64,000 bases of DNA from an uncultured Porphyromonadaceae bacterium (GCA_900538705.1 UPZG01000001.1:496001-560000), one strand, 5' to 3'; counted from the stretch's first letter, positions 36,537-46,052 are shown. Numbers and translations: made by a program. Notes: generated by a model not told the origin, from the letters alone.

Positions 36537-37406
36537 TTATCCGTCTACTTTGCCGCCTAAGATATCGAGCAGCTCGTTTGTAATGCTTTGTTGACGCAGT
36601 TTGTTGTATTCGAGTTGCAGCTCGTCGTGGAGCTTCTTGGCGTTGTCGTTGGCCGATTGCATAGCCAGTACACGGGCGGCTTGTTCCGATGCCCGGTTTT
36701 CGCCGATACTCTCTTGCAGCGATGCTATGACGGCAAGGGGGAGTACTGTGTCGAAAATCGTTGCCACATCGGGCTCAAAAATGTATGGTTTGCACTCTTT
36801 CTTGCCCGAGGTACTTTCTGCCACAACGGGTAGCATGGTGCGGTGTGTCACACGTTGACGTCCGGTGCTGATGAAGTGCATAAACACTACTTCTACTCGA
36901 TCTGTCTCGCCTTTCAAAAAGGCTTCTGTAAGCTCACCGGCCATTTTCTCTATCTCTTCGCGCTGGCTTTTCGAGTTCATGTAGGGGATGGTAGTTACTG
37001 TAACCCCCTCGATGTGTAACTTCTTGGCTGCCGCTGTCACTTTTTTACCGATAGGGTAGAGCGTGATGGCGGTGACCCCTTGTTCTTGCAAGGTTGCTAT
37101 TCTGTCGAGTGCATGCTTGAAAAGAGTTACATTAAAAGCTCCACACAGACCCTCGTCGCTGCCCAATAGGACGATGCCCACATGCTGCAGGGGGCGCTCC
37201 TGCGCAAGTGGGGAAATGTATTCGCTATCGGCAGCCAACAGATGGTCGATGGTAGATTGTATTTGTTGGCGGAAAGGCACGACACGCTGCAAAGCTTGCA
37301 TGGCTTTGTGTAATTTGGCCGACGAGATCATTTTCATTGCGCCCGTAATTTTCTCTGACGAGGAGACTGATCCTATCCGTCCTTTTAATTCGCGTATGGA
37401 TGCCAT
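36537..37406 (-). CDS. atpG: F-type ATP synthase gamma subunit
   Basis: The 289-residue central-stalk subunit turns inside the alpha3-beta3 head. It begins MASIRELKGRIGSVSSSEKITGAMKMISSAKL, the conserved N-terminal helix (seen in pieces), and ends with LEYNKLRQQSITNELLDILGG, the conserved C-terminal helix. The internal SDEGLCGAFN is the other family signature. It is the last of the eight atp genes, 9 bp after atpA, and is followed by nuoI rather than by a terminator. Confidence 0.96.
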   Translation of the reverse strand: MASIRELKGRIGSVSSSEKITGAMKMISSAKLHKAMQALQRVVPFRQQIQSTIDHLLAADSEYISPLAQERPLQHVGIVLLGSDEGLCGAFNVTLFKHALDRIATLQEQGVTAITLYPIGKKVTAAAKKLHIEGVTVTTIPYMNSKSQREEIEKMAGELTEAFLKGETDRVEVVFMHFISTGRQRVTHRTMLPVVAESTSGKKECKPYIFEPDVATIFDTVLPLAVIASLQESIGENRASEQAARVLAMQSANDNAKKLHDELQLEYNKLRQQSITNELLDILGGKVDG

Positions 37407-37415
37407 ATTCTGTTA

Positions 37416-38993
37416 TTATGCCTTAAAACGGTTTGCGACTTCTTGGGCTGTCTCTGTAAGTTTGGCAGCAATCTCGTCGTTGAGTATGCCTTTTTTCAGT
37501 TCGTCAAGCACCTCTTTTTGATACTTGGCGTGCAGAATTTGCAGGAACAGCTTTTCAAACTCGGCCACTTTTTCGAGAGGTACCTCCGATAGTAGTCCTT
37601 GTGTACCGCAGTAGATGATGGCAATTTCTTCTTCTACGGGTACTGGGCTGTATTGCGGTTGTATTAGGATACGCTCGTTTTTGCGGCCTTTGTCTATGAC
37701 CATGGCAGTAACGGGGTCTATGTCGCCGCCAAATTGGGTGAACGACTCGAGCTCGCGGAACTGTGCTTGGTCAATCTTCAACGTACCGGCAATTTTTTTC
37801 ATAGCCTTCAGTTGTGCGCTACCACCCACGCGAGATACCGAGATACCTACGTTGATAGCGGGGCGTACACCTTGGTTGAAGAGTTTCGTTTCCAAGAATA
37901 TCTGTCCATCGGTGATGGAGATAACATTGGTAGGGATGTAAGCCGATACGTCACCGGCTTGTGTTTCTATGATTGGAAGGGCTGTGAGCGAGCCACCACC
38001 TTTGACCATGGGTTTTATGACCTCGGGTAGGTCGTTCATAGATGAAGCTACTTCGTCATTTTCAATGATTTTGGCTGCGCGCTCGAGTAGGCGAGAGTGC
38101 AGATAGAAGATGTCGCCAGGGTATGCTTCACGACCGGAGGGACGACGCAAGATAAGCGAAAGCTCGCGGTATGAAACGGCTTGTTTCGAGAGGTCGTCGT
38201 AAATAACCAGTGCGTGGCGTCCCGAGTCGCGGAAGTATTCGCCTATGGCAGCTCCGGCCATGGGGGCATAGTAGCGCATGGCTGCCGATTCGGAAGCGTT
38301 GGCTGCCAACACGATGGTATAGTCCATGGCTCCGTGTTCGCGCAGGGTGTTTACCAACGAAGCTACTGAAGAGGCCTTTTGTCCTATGGCAACATATATG
38401 CAGTAAAGCGGTTTCCCGTTTTTGTAGTTTTCGCGTTGGTTGATGATGGTGTCTATGGCAATGGTTGTCTTACCCACCTGGCGGTCGCCAATGATGAGCT
38501 CACGTTGTCCGCGGCCTATGGGCACCATAGAGTCAATAGCCTTGATACCGGTTTGGAGGGGCTCTTTAACCGGTTGGCGGAAGATGACGCCGGGAGCTTT
38601 ACGGTCGAGGGGCATACGTATAGTTTTGCCTGTGATAGGGCCTGCACCGTCGATAGGTTCACCCAGCGTATTGATGACACGTCCCAGCAGACCTTCGCCC
38701 ACGGGGATGGAGGCGATATCGCCAGTGCGTCGTGCCGTCATGTTTTCTGCCACTTTCTCGACGTTGTTGAGGAGTACGACTCCCACGTTACTTTCTTCGA
38801 GGTTCATGGCAACACCGCGCACGCCGTTTTCAAACTCTACGAGCTCGCTGGCTTGTACGTTGTCGAGACCGTAGACGTGGGCAACACCGTCACCCACTTC
38901 GAGTACCGTGCCTATCTCTTCAAAGTTGGCCCGCGTATCTATCTCTTCGAGTTTGCTTTTCAGTATGTCGGATATCTCGCTTGGTTTTATCAT
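37416..38993 (-). CDS. atpA: F-type ATP synthase alpha subunit
   Basis: The 525-residue non-catalytic nucleotide-binding subunit of F1. Walker A is GDRQVGKTTIAIDTI (about 171-185), preceded by PIGRGQRELI, and the family signature PAINVGISVSRVGGSAQ is near residue 375. The opening IKPSEISDILKSKLEEID is typical. It overlaps no gene but lies only 4 bp after atpH and 9 bp before atpG. Confidence 0.97.
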   Translation of the reverse strand: MIKPSEISDILKSKLEEIDTRANFEEIGTVLEVGDGVAHVYGLDNVQASELVEFENGVRGVAMNLEESNVGVVLLNNVEKVAENMTARRTGDIASIPVGEGLLGRVINTLGEPIDGAGPITGKTIRMPLDRKAPGVIFRQPVKEPLQTGIKAIDSMVPIGRGQRELIIGDRQVGKTTIAIDTIINQRENYKNGKPLYCIYVAIGQKASSVASLVNTLREHGAMDYTIVLAANASESAAMRYYAPMAGAAIGEYFRDSGRHALVIYDDLSKQAVSYRELSLILRRPSGREAYPGDIFYLHSRLLERAAKIIENDEVASSMNDLPEVIKPMVKGGGSLTALPIIETQAGDVSAYIPTNVISITDGQIFLETKLFNQGVRPAINVGISVSRVGGSAQLKAMKKIAGTLKIDQAQFRELESFTQFGGDIDPVTAMVIDKGRKNERILIQPQYSPVPVEEEIAIIYCGTQGLLSEVPLEKVAEFEKLFLQILHAKYQKEVLDELKKGILNDEIAAKLTETAQEVANRFKA

Positions 38994-38997
38994 AAGA

Positions 38998-39537
38998 TTA
39001 TTTGTTTAGTAATTTTACGCGCATTTGTTTCAGTTCGTTTTGAATGGATGCGTCGAGTTGCATCGATTCTACGCGCAAGATGAAACCTCCTATGAGAGAA
39101 GAATCTGTTTCGTAGACAAATTCGAGTTTCTTTTCACTCCGCGACATGAGCAGCTTTTTGATGCGGTTGACGATAGCCTCGTCGAGTTTTGCAGCGGTGA
39201 CAATTGTCACCCGGGATATACCGTTCTCTTGACGGTATATATCCTGGTATGACAGTGCCATGGCTCGCAAATATGTTTCGCGGCGATTGAGGGTTACTAA
39301 GTGGAAGAATCGAAGGATGCCCTTGTCAGCATTCTCACCCACGGCAGACGTCAGCAGTTGCACTTTCTCGGCGCTTGAGAGCGCGGGATTGCCCAGCGAC
39401 TTCGATAGCGATGGGTGTGAGGCAAATGCTTTCTCCAAGACTTGAGTGTCGGCATACACCTCCTTGGCGCAACCTTTTTCCTGTGCGTATTTGTAGAGTG
39501 CTTTTGCGTACCTTCGAGGGATAAGACCTTCGTTCAT
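38998..39537 (-). CDS. atpH: F-type ATP synthase delta subunit
   Basis: The 179-residue delta subunit joins F1 to the peripheral stalk. It has the opening RRYAKALYKYAQEKG, the helical domain up to about residue 105 and the conserved C-terminal segment DSSLIGGFILRVESMQLDASIQNELKQM (seen in pieces). It lies 6 bp after atpF and 4 bp before atpA. Confidence 0.93.
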   Translation of the reverse strand: MNEGLIPRRYAKALYKYAQEKGCAKEVYADTQVLEKAFASHPSLSKSLGNPALSSAEKVQLLTSAVGENADKGILRFFHLVTLNRRETYLRAMALSYQDIYRQENGISRVTIVTAAKLDEAIVNRIKKLLMSRSEKKLEFVYETDSSLIGGFILRVESMQLDASIQNELKQMRVKLLNK

Positions 39538-39543
39538 GATGAC

Positions 39544-40041
39544 TTAGTTTTTGTGTTCGAGTTCGTTCAATAATTTTTCTACCATTTCCGCCTGTGCCTT
39601 ATTGTCGGAGAGTTCCTTGCGGACAAGTTTCTCGGCAATAGTGAGAGCGAATTGGCTCACCTCTTGGCGGAACTGTAGCTCAGCCTCTTTGCGCGATTGC
39701 TCAATGCTTATCGCTGCGGCATCGGTGATTTTCTTCGCTTCGGCTGCAGCCGCTTTCTTGGCTTCTTCGATGATTTGAGTCTTCATCTGTGCAGCTTCTT
39801 GAAGAATCTCCATTTGTTGCCGCCCGGCTTCGGCGATTATTTCGCGGGCTTTGTTTTCTGAGTTTTCGAGGCTTGCTTTGGCTGCTTCAGCGTATTCTAC
39901 ACCTTTGTCGATGAGGTCGGCACGGTTATCCATGCTTCGCGTGATGACAGGCCATGCAAACTTGGCTAATATGGCAAACAATGCCACAAAAACCACAAAC
40001 ATCCAGAATATCAACCCCGCTTCGGGCGTGAACAGTTCCAT
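39544..40041 (-). CDS. atpF: F-type ATP synthase b subunit
   Basis: The 165-residue peripheral-stalk subunit has one N-terminal membrane helix (about 8-28, GLIFWMFVVFVALFAILAKFAW) and then a long charged, Ala-rich coiled coil rich in Glu and Lys (EAAKASLENSENKAREIIAEAG in pieces). Only one b-type gene is present, so the stalk is probably a homodimer. It lies 9 bp after atpE and 6 bp before atpH. Confidence 0.94.
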   Translation of the reverse strand: MELFTPEAGLIFWMFVVFVALFAILAKFAWPVITRSMDNRADLIDKGVEYAEAAKASLENSENKAREIIAEAGRQQMEILQEAAQMKTQIIEEAKKAAAAEAKKITDAAAISIEQSRKEAELQFRQEVSQFALTIAEKLVRKELSDNKAQAEMVEKLLNELEHKN

Positions 40042-40050
40042 ATCGGGCGA

Positions 40051-40296
40051 TTAGAGGAATAACGAAAGTATGCAGACGATTACGGCAAACAGTGCCACAC
40101 CTTCTATAAGGGCGGCTATCACAATCATGTTACTACGTATATCGTTCGAAGCTTCGGGTTGACGTGCAATGGCTTCCATGGCTGAGCCGCCAATACGACC
40201 GATACCAATTCCTGCTGCGATGGCAGCGATACCTGCTCCGATACATGCCCCTATTACTGTAAGGCTTTCAAGGGCTAATAATATCATTCCTAACAT
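40051..40296 (-). CDS. atpE: F-type ATP synthase c subunit (proton-type ring)
   Basis: The 81-residue hairpin subunit builds the rotating ring. Two glycine-rich membrane helices flank the polar loop MEAIARQPEASNDIRS. The ion-carrying carboxylate is the Glu in AALIEGVALF. Aligning back from the conserved ARQPE loop, the helix-1 position that holds Gln in sodium-binding rings is Ile, and the residue after the Glu is Gly rather than Ser/Thr, so the ring looks proton-specific. It lies 41 bp after atpB and 9 bp before atpF. Confidence 0.95.
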   Translation of the reverse strand: MLGMILLALESLTVIGACIGAGIAAIAAGIGIGRIGGSAMEAIARQPEASNDIRSNMIVIAALIEGVALFAVIVCILSLFL

Positions 40297-40337
40297 AGTG
40301 TTGTGTTTTGAAGGTTAAAAAATTCTTATTTGTTTTT

Positions 40338-41429
40338 TTATTTTTGTTCTTCTTTTGTTTCGGTTTTATGGTGTCCCTCAACTTGGGCTAATGATATGAA
40401 TATCGTAGACAACATTGTGAATACGTATGCTTGGATGAAGCTTACCAATGTGTCTATGAGATACATAAACAGTGAGAAGAGGAACGAGAATATGGTTGTG
40501 CCTCCTCCTACCAGCATGCCTCCCATCTCTTTAAATATGAAGATGAGTGACAGCAGTACCAGTACTATCATATGACCACCCATCATGTTGGCAAAAAGAC
40601 GTACCATCAAGGCGATAGGCTTGGTGAAGATTCCAAAAAGCTCTATAAATGGCATGATGGGCAGTGGGGCTTTGAGCCAAGTGGGTACCTCAGGCCAAAA
40701 TATCTCTTTCCAGTATTCTTTTGTACCAAACAGGTTGACGGTTATAAAGGTGCATAGTGCCAGTACGAGTGTGATAGATATGTTGCCGGTGAGGTTGGCT
40801 CCTGCCGGGAAGATGACCATCAGTCCCATCAAGTTCATCACAAAGATGAAGTAGAAGGCTGTGAGTAGATAGGGCGCAAAGCGGCGTCCTTTTTTCTCGC
40901 CGAGGATGGGCTTTATCATGTCGGTATATATCATGGCCGTAAGTGACTCTAATGCCCCTATAAAGCCGCGAGGCGCTTTGTTGCCATGTTTCTTGTACCA
41001 GTTGACCAACGGGAATATACAGAGGCACACCACGAATGCTGTAATGAACAACGCCAAAACGTTTTTCGTTATGGAGATGTCGACGGGGCGGTATACCGTT
41101 CCGTCGGCAGCCGTGCCTACGATTTTGCCTTTGTATTGGTCGTTGTCAATATAAAATCCTTCGTAGGTTTGTCCATTCTCTATCTTGTCGGACATGAACA
41201 TGTGCCAACCTCCCTCTTTCTCTTTGACGATGACAGGCAGGTATATTTTGTGGCTGTGCGAAAAAGGTACTTCCCAACTGTAATGGTCGACGAGGTGGTC
41301 GAATATTGTTTCCTTGGCGTCGAAATGCGACTCTTCACCATGGTGCGTGTCGTCGTATAGCACGATGCTCAAAACGGCGGCAATGGCTATGAGTGCCAAG
41401 CAGATGATTAGTATCGAGTGCTTTTTCAT
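40338..41429 (-). CDS. atpB: F-type ATP synthase a subunit with long N-terminal extension
   Basis: The 363-residue membrane subunit provides the two half-channels beside the c ring. The essential arginine is in KPIALMVRLFANMMGGHM, within the family block (near residue 283). Residues 1-125 form an extension with a signal-like helix (IICLALIAIAAVLSIVLYD) and a long periplasmic segment rich in His and Trp (HHGEESHFDAKE, YSWEVPFSHSHKIYLP). Such extensions are usual in Bacteroidetes a subunits. The small hypothetical gene that often lies between atpC and atpB in Bacteroides is absent here; the gap is 37 bp. Confidence 0.95.
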   Translation of the reverse strand: MKKHSILIICLALIAIAAVLSIVLYDDTHHGEESHFDAKETIFDHLVDHYSWEVPFSHSHKIYLPVIVKEKEGGWHMFMSDKIENGQTYEGFYIDNDQYKGKIVGTAADGTVYRPVDISITKNVLALFITAFVVCLCIFPLVNWYKKHGNKAPRGFIGALESLTAMIYTDMIKPILGEKKGRRFAPYLLTAFYFIFVMNLMGLMVIFPAGANLTGNISITLVLALCTFITVNLFGTKEYWKEIFWPEVPTWLKAPLPIMPFIELFGIFTKPIALMVRLFANMMGGHMIVLVLLSLIFIFKEMGGMLVGGGTTIFSFLFSLFMYLIDTLVSFIQAYVFTMLSTIFISLAQVEGHHKTETKEEQK

Positions 41430-41466
41430 TTGTTCTTTGTTTTAGTCCGGTAGAAACTCTCTGTAC

Positions 41467-41700
41467 TTAGTAGATACATACGGCAACGCGGTTGTTGTCT
41501 ACGTCTACGAAACCTCCGTTCAACTCTACAGAATGGCGTTCGTTGCCAATAGAGTACTCTAATGTGCCCTTTTGCAGGGTCGATGCCAGCGAGGCGTGGT
41601 TGTTGAGTACTGTAAAGGCTCCTTTTGTACCGGGGAGGCTTACAGCATCGGCTTCGCCGCTGAAGAGTACTTTCTCTGAAGATATGATTTCGAGTTTCAT
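41467..41700 (-). CDS. atpC: F-type ATP synthase epsilon subunit, short form
   Basis: The 77-residue protein contains only the N-terminal beta-sandwich of epsilon (MKLEIISSEKVLFSGEADAV, LPGTKGAFTVLNNHASL, ELNGGFVDVDNNRVAVCIY). The usual C-terminal helix pair, about 45-50 residues in E. coli, is missing. This is a clean gene end with a stop, not a frameshift, and short epsilon subunits are common in Bacteroidetes. Because the helix pair is the inhibitory element, this synthase should lack epsilon-type self-inhibition. It lies 5 bp after atpD. Confidence 0.94.
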   Translation of the reverse strand: MKLEIISSEKVLFSGEADAVSLPGTKGAFTVLNNHASLASTLQKGTLEYSIGNERHSVELNGGFVDVDNNRVAVCIY

Positions 41701-41705
41701 GGTTT

Positions 41706-43220
41706 TTATTTATTGGCTTTGGCAGCTTGTTCAAGCAACTTTTTCCCTTTGGCAATAGCTTCGTCTATGGTTCCTACGTTGAGGAAGGCTTGCTCGGGGT
41801 ACTCATCCATTTCGCCGCTGAGTATCATCTTGAAGCCACGGATGGTCTCTTCGAGGGGTACCATCACACCAGGCAGACCGGTGAACTGCTCTGCAACGTG
41901 GAAGGGCTGCGAGAGGAAGCGTTGCGCACGACGGGCACGGTTGACAACAAGTTTGTCTTCGTCCGAGAGCTCGTCCATACCCAAGATGGCAATGATATCT
42001 TGCAACTCGTTGTAGTGTTGGAGCAATTGTTTTACAGCCTGAGCTGTCTTGTAGTGCTCTTCGCCAACAATGAGAGGGTCGAGTATACGAGAGGTCGATT
42101 CGAGAGGGTCTACAGCGGGATAGATACCCATCTCAGATATTTTACGGCTTAATACTGTCGTAGCATCGAGGAAGCTGAATGTTGTTGCCGGAGCAGGGTC
42201 GGTCAAGTCGTCGGCCGGAACGTAGATGGCCTGAACCGAAGTGATGGCGCCTTGCTTGGTTGATGTGATACGCTCTTGCAACTTACCCATTTCAGAGGCA
42301 AGTGTGGGTTGGTAACCTACAGCCGATGGCATACGTCCCAATAGAGCCGAAACCTCGGAACCTGCTTGTGTAAAGCGGAAGATGTTATCGATAAAGAGCA
42401 GTATCTCTTTTCCTCCGCCATCGGCATCACGGAATTGCTCTGCAATGGTAAGTCCTGAGAGAGCTACTCGCAGACGTGCACCCGGCGGTTCGTTCATCTG
42501 ACCAAAGACAAGTGTGGCTTGCGACTTATTTACGCTCTCCATGTCAACGTCTTCGAGATTCCATTCGCCGCGTTCCATACCTTCAAGGAACTTGCTGCCG
42601 TATGACATTACGCCCGACTCGAGCATTTCTCGCAGCAGGTCGTTACCTTCGCGGGTACGTTCTCCGACGCCGGCAAATACAGAAAATCCGTTGTGCCCCT
42701 TGGCAATATTGTTAATCATCTCCATGATAAGCACCGTCTTGCCTACACCGGCACCGCCGAACAGACCGATTTTACCACCTCGTGAATAGGGCTCGAGTAG
42801 GTCTATCACCTTGATACCTGTGTAGAGGAACTCGGTACTGATGGCGAGTTCGTCAAATGCAGGCGCATCTTGGTGTATCGATTTCAGGTTACTGTAGTCC
42901 AGTGGCGGCAGGTGGTCGATGGCGTCACCCATGACGTTCATCAAGCGTCCTTTTACTTGGTCGCCCGTAGGCATAGAGAGAGGACGTCCGAGGTCGATAG
43001 CTTTCATGCCTCTTCTCAGACCGTCTGTAGAGTCCATAGCGACACATCGTACAGTGTTTTCGCCCACATGTTGCTCTACTTCAACCAGCAGGTCTGCCCC
43101 GTTTTCTTTTTCGATTTTCAGAGCAGCATAGATAGGGGGTACTTCGTTGTTTTCGCCTTCAAACGATACGTCAACGACAGGCCCTATTATTTGTGTGATG
43201 TAGCCAATCTTCTCGCTCAT
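41706..43220 (-). CDS. atpD: F-type ATP synthase beta subunit
   Basis: The 504-residue catalytic subunit carries Walker A GGAGVGKTVLIMEMI (about 155-169), the catalytic Glu region GVGERTREGNDL, Walker B ILLFIDNIFRFTQAGSEVSALLGRMPSAVGYQPTL in pieces and the DELSD motif (DEL-x-D loop) near residue 410. It is the first atp gene, 65 bp after nuoH. That 65-bp junction is A/T-rich and has no TAnnTTTG match, so no independent atp promoter is evident. Confidence 0.97.
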   Translation of the reverse strand: MSEKIGYITQIIGPVVDVSFEGENNEVPPIYAALKIEKENGADLLVEVEQHVGENTVRCVAMDSTDGLRRGMKAIDLGRPLSMPTGDQVKGRLMNVMGDAIDHLPPLDYSNLKSIHQDAPAFDELAISTEFLYTGIKVIDLLEPYSRGGKIGLFGGAGVGKTVLIMEMINNIAKGHNGFSVFAGVGERTREGNDLLREMLESGVMSYGSKFLEGMERGEWNLEDVDMESVNKSQATLVFGQMNEPPGARLRVALSGLTIAEQFRDADGGGKEILLFIDNIFRFTQAGSEVSALLGRMPSAVGYQPTLASEMGKLQERITSTKQGAITSVQAIYVPADDLTDPAPATTFSFLDATTVLSRKISEMGIYPAVDPLESTSRILDPLIVGEEHYKTAQAVKQLLQHYNELQDIIAILGMDELSDEDKLVVNRARRAQRFLSQPFHVAEQFTGLPGVMVPLEETIRGFKMILSGEMDEYPEQAFLNVGTIDEAIAKGKKLLEQAAKANK

Positions 43221-43285
43221 AATTTTCTTTATGGTGATGATAAGGTTATGTTCTTTTCTTGTTTTTGTTTCTGTCTTATCTTATT

Positions 43286-44362
43286 TTAAAAGTGCCAGCC
43301 CAATACGACAAGTATGCTCATGACAGCAAGGTTGACAAGGCTCAAAGGTAGCAAATATTTCCATTCGAGTTTCAGCAGCTGGTCTATTCTCAATCGGGGG
43401 AATGTCCACTTGAACCAAATGATGACCCACATGATGACAACGCATTTGCCAAAGAACCAGATGATGGAGGGAATGTAGTCCATAATGTTGTTGAACGCTT
43501 CCCAGCCTGGTATGTGGAACGGCATCCATCCTCCCAGGAAGAGCGTTGTAGCAACTCCCGAGACGATAAAGAGGTTGAGGTATTCTGCAAGGTAGAAGAA
43601 ACCAAAGTGCATACCCGAATATTCTGTGTGGTATCCGGCGGTGAGCTCGCTCTCGGCCTCGGGCAAGTCGAAGGGACCACGGTTGGTCTCGGCCGTACCT
43701 GCTACGAGGTAAATGAGGAAGGCAACAATGGCCGGGATATGTCCGGTGAAGATGAACCAACCATTTTGTTGTGCCTCTACAATCCCGCTTATCGACATTG
43801 TACCTGCAAGCGTTACTATGGTGATGATAGAAAGTCCTATAGAGAGCTCATAGCTTATCATTTGGGCGCCGCTTCGGATGGCTCCTACAAGCGTAAACTT
43901 GTTGTTACTCGACCATCCTGCCAGCAGAATGCCAAGGATACCTATAGATGATGCTGCAATAAGGAAGAAGATACCGATATTGAAGTCGAGTACCTGCAAT
44001 CCGCGGCCGAAGGGCAGGCAGCCGAATGCCAGCATTGAGGCTACGATAACAAGGTAGGGTGCCAGGTTAAATAGGAACTGGTCGACATGGTTCAGACGGA
44101 TAAGTTCCTTAATGAGCATTTTGAACATGTCGGCAACGCTCTGTATAATACCGTAAGGACCTACACGGTTAGGACCGAGACGGCACTGGAAAAAGGCGCA
44201 TACTTTACGCTCAAAGTATATGAGAAATAGAGCAATGAGTGCATATAGCACCAGCAAGGCGACGCCAATGAGTACAAATTCTATGAGCAATGCACCCCAC
44301 TCGGGCAGGTATTGCCGCAAGAAACTGTCTATCCACGATGTGATGATGGAAAAGTCGTACAT
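43286..44362 (-). CDS. nuoH: NADH-quinone oxidoreductase-like complex, subunit H
   Basis: The 358-residue subunit lies at the junction of the arms and helps form the quinone site. Family motifs seen are ERKVCAFFQCRLGPNRVGPYGIIQSVADMFKMLIKE in pieces, RGPFDLPEAESELTAGYHTEYSGM and FKWTFPRLRIDQLL. Eight or nine membrane helices are expected and visible. It is the last nuo gene before the atp block. Confidence 0.96.
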   Translation of the reverse strand: MYDFSIITSWIDSFLRQYLPEWGALLIEFVLIGVALLVLYALIALFLIYFERKVCAFFQCRLGPNRVGPYGIIQSVADMFKMLIKELIRLNHVDQFLFNLAPYLVIVASMLAFGCLPFGRGLQVLDFNIGIFFLIAASSIGILGILLAGWSSNNKFTLVGAIRSGAQMISYELSIGLSIITIVTLAGTMSISGIVEAQQNGWFIFTGHIPAIVAFLIYLVAGTAETNRGPFDLPEAESELTAGYHTEYSGMHFGFFYLAEYLNLFIVSGVATTLFLGGWMPFHIPGWEAFNNIMDYIPSIIWFFGKCVVIMWVIIWFKWTFPRLRIDQLLKLEWKYLLPLSLVNLAVMSILVVLGWHF

Positions 44363-44395
44363 GATATTTCGTGTTGTCTGTGTTTGCGTGTTAAT

Positions 44396-46024
44396 TTATC
44401 GGTCGATATCGGGTACTACATAGTCGAGCGAGCCGCCTATGGCAATGAGGTCAGCAATTTTGCCGCCGCGAGCCAACTCGTCGAGCGAACCTACAAGCAT
44501 CAATCCCGGTGAGTTGAATTTCAGTCGGTAAGGATATTTATCGCCCCGGCTTTCAATGTATACACCAAAAGCTCCACGGCTGGCTTCAACTTGACGGAAA
44601 TAACGTCCTTCGGGCAGCTTGATGATGGGTTTCATCTTCACGGCATAGTCGCCTTCGGGTATGTTATCAATGAGTTGTTCTATGATTTTGATTGATTCGA
44701 GTATCTCGTCGAGGCGTACCATGTAACGGGCAAAAACATCGCCTTCTGTGCGCAGAACTTCGTTAAATTCTACTTTGTCGTATACGCCGTAGGGTATGCG
44801 TTTACGCACGTCGCAAGCCCATCCCGATGCACGACCCGAAGGCCCTGTGAGAGCATGCGAGATAGCTTTTTCGCGAGAAATGACGCCAATGCCTTTCATG
44901 CGTTGTTGTGCTATGACATTGCCTGTAAAGAGCTCGTGATACTCTTTAAGCGAGCCAGGCATGTAACGGCAGAACTCTTTCACTTTACGTTGGAAATCGG
45001 GGTGAAGGTCGGCCATGACGCCACCTATGGTATTGTAATTGAACGACATGCGAGCACCCGTGGTCTCCTCGAGAATGTCGAGTATCATTTCACGGTCACG
45101 GAATCCGTAGAAGAATGCCGTTGTTCCTCCCAAGTCCATACAGAAGGTAGCCCAGAAGAGCAGGTGCGATGATATACGCATAAGCTCGTCCATGATGGTA
45201 CGTATGTATTTTACGCGTTCGGGAACTTCGATTTGCAGGGCGTCTTCGATGCCGAGGCAGAGCGCATGACGGTTTTGCATGGCCGAGAGATAGTCGAGGC
45301 GGTCGGTGAAGTGTAGTGTTTGGGGATATGTGAGTGACTCACACAGCTTTTCGATGCCTCGGTGTATGTACCCGCAGTAGGGGTCAATCTTGGTAACTAT
45401 TTCACCGTCGAGGGAAGTACGCAAGCGCAATACACCGTGGGTAGCAGGGTGCTGCGGACCTATATTTACTACATATTGCTCGGGTGTGAAGATGACGGGT
45501 TGTTGTTCTTCGAGAGTGTCATCTGCCTTTTCGATTACCGTGTAGGAGGTGTCATACGACTCTTCGTTTTCGAGTCTGATAGGGTTGATGGCCGGGTCGG
45601 CGTTATAGTCTTTGCGTAGGGGATATCCTACCCAATCTTTGCGCAGGAAAAGCCGGCGCATGTCGGGGTGGTTGATAAATACGATGCCGTAAAAGTCGTA
45701 AACTTCGCGTTCATACAAGTTGGCCGATTGCCACAAGTCGCATACCGAGTGCAGCATGGGCTTCTCGCGGTCGGCAGTTTGTACGATGACGGCAAGGTGT
45801 TGTGCTGTCGATGTCGATTCTAAATAATATACGCATCCGAGTGTTTCGCCCCAGTCGGCTCCTACGATGGCAATGAGGTAATCGTAGGGTGATTCTTTGT
45901 CGTCGTGCAGAGCTTTGGCCAGTTTATGCCATTGAGCATCGGGTACGGTGACGTAAAGTTGCCCGCTTTCGGAGAATGTGGCCTCGGGCACGAGGGCGCT
46001 TATCTTTTCTTGAATTGTTGCCAT
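44396..46024 (-). CDS. nuoCD: NADH-quinone oxidoreductase-like complex, fused subunits C and D
   Basis: The 542-residue protein joins NuoC (about 1-150, with LYEREVYDFYGIVFINHPDMRRLFLRKDWVGYPLRKDY in pieces) to NuoD (about 180-542, with NIGPQHPATHGVLRL, GYIHRGIEKLCE and LTGPSGRASGWACDVR). NuoD holds the quinone-pocket His and Tyr; the His of GPQHPATHG is present. The fusion is common in Bacteroidetes and enterics. The linker (about 150-180, acidic) has no obvious function. It lies 28 bp after nuoB and 33 bp before nuoH. Confidence 0.96.
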   Translation of the reverse strand: MATIQEKISALVPEATFSESGQLYVTVPDAQWHKLAKALHDDKESPYDYLIAIVGADWGETLGCVYYLESTSTAQHLAVIVQTADREKPMLHSVCDLWQSANLYEREVYDFYGIVFINHPDMRRLFLRKDWVGYPLRKDYNADPAINPIRLENEESYDTSYTVIEKADDTLEEQQPVIFTPEQYVVNIGPQHPATHGVLRLRTSLDGEIVTKIDPYCGYIHRGIEKLCESLTYPQTLHFTDRLDYLSAMQNRHALCLGIEDALQIEVPERVKYIRTIMDELMRISSHLLFWATFCMDLGGTTAFFYGFRDREMILDILEETTGARMSFNYNTIGGVMADLHPDFQRKVKEFCRYMPGSLKEYHELFTGNVIAQQRMKGIGVISREKAISHALTGPSGRASGWACDVRKRIPYGVYDKVEFNEVLRTEGDVFARYMVRLDEILESIKIIEQLIDNIPEGDYAVKMKPIIKLPEGRYFRQVEASRGAFGVYIESRGDKYPYRLKFNSPGLMLVGSLDELARGGKIADLIAIGGSLDYVVPDIDR

Positions 46025-46052
46025 ATAATAATAATCGGTGTGTGTTTACTGA

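Noticed and set aside
41467..41700. Frameshift or truncation damage in atpC
   Set aside because: The short epsilon subunit ends cleanly, is closely packed between intact atpD and atpB, and short forms are usual in this phylum.
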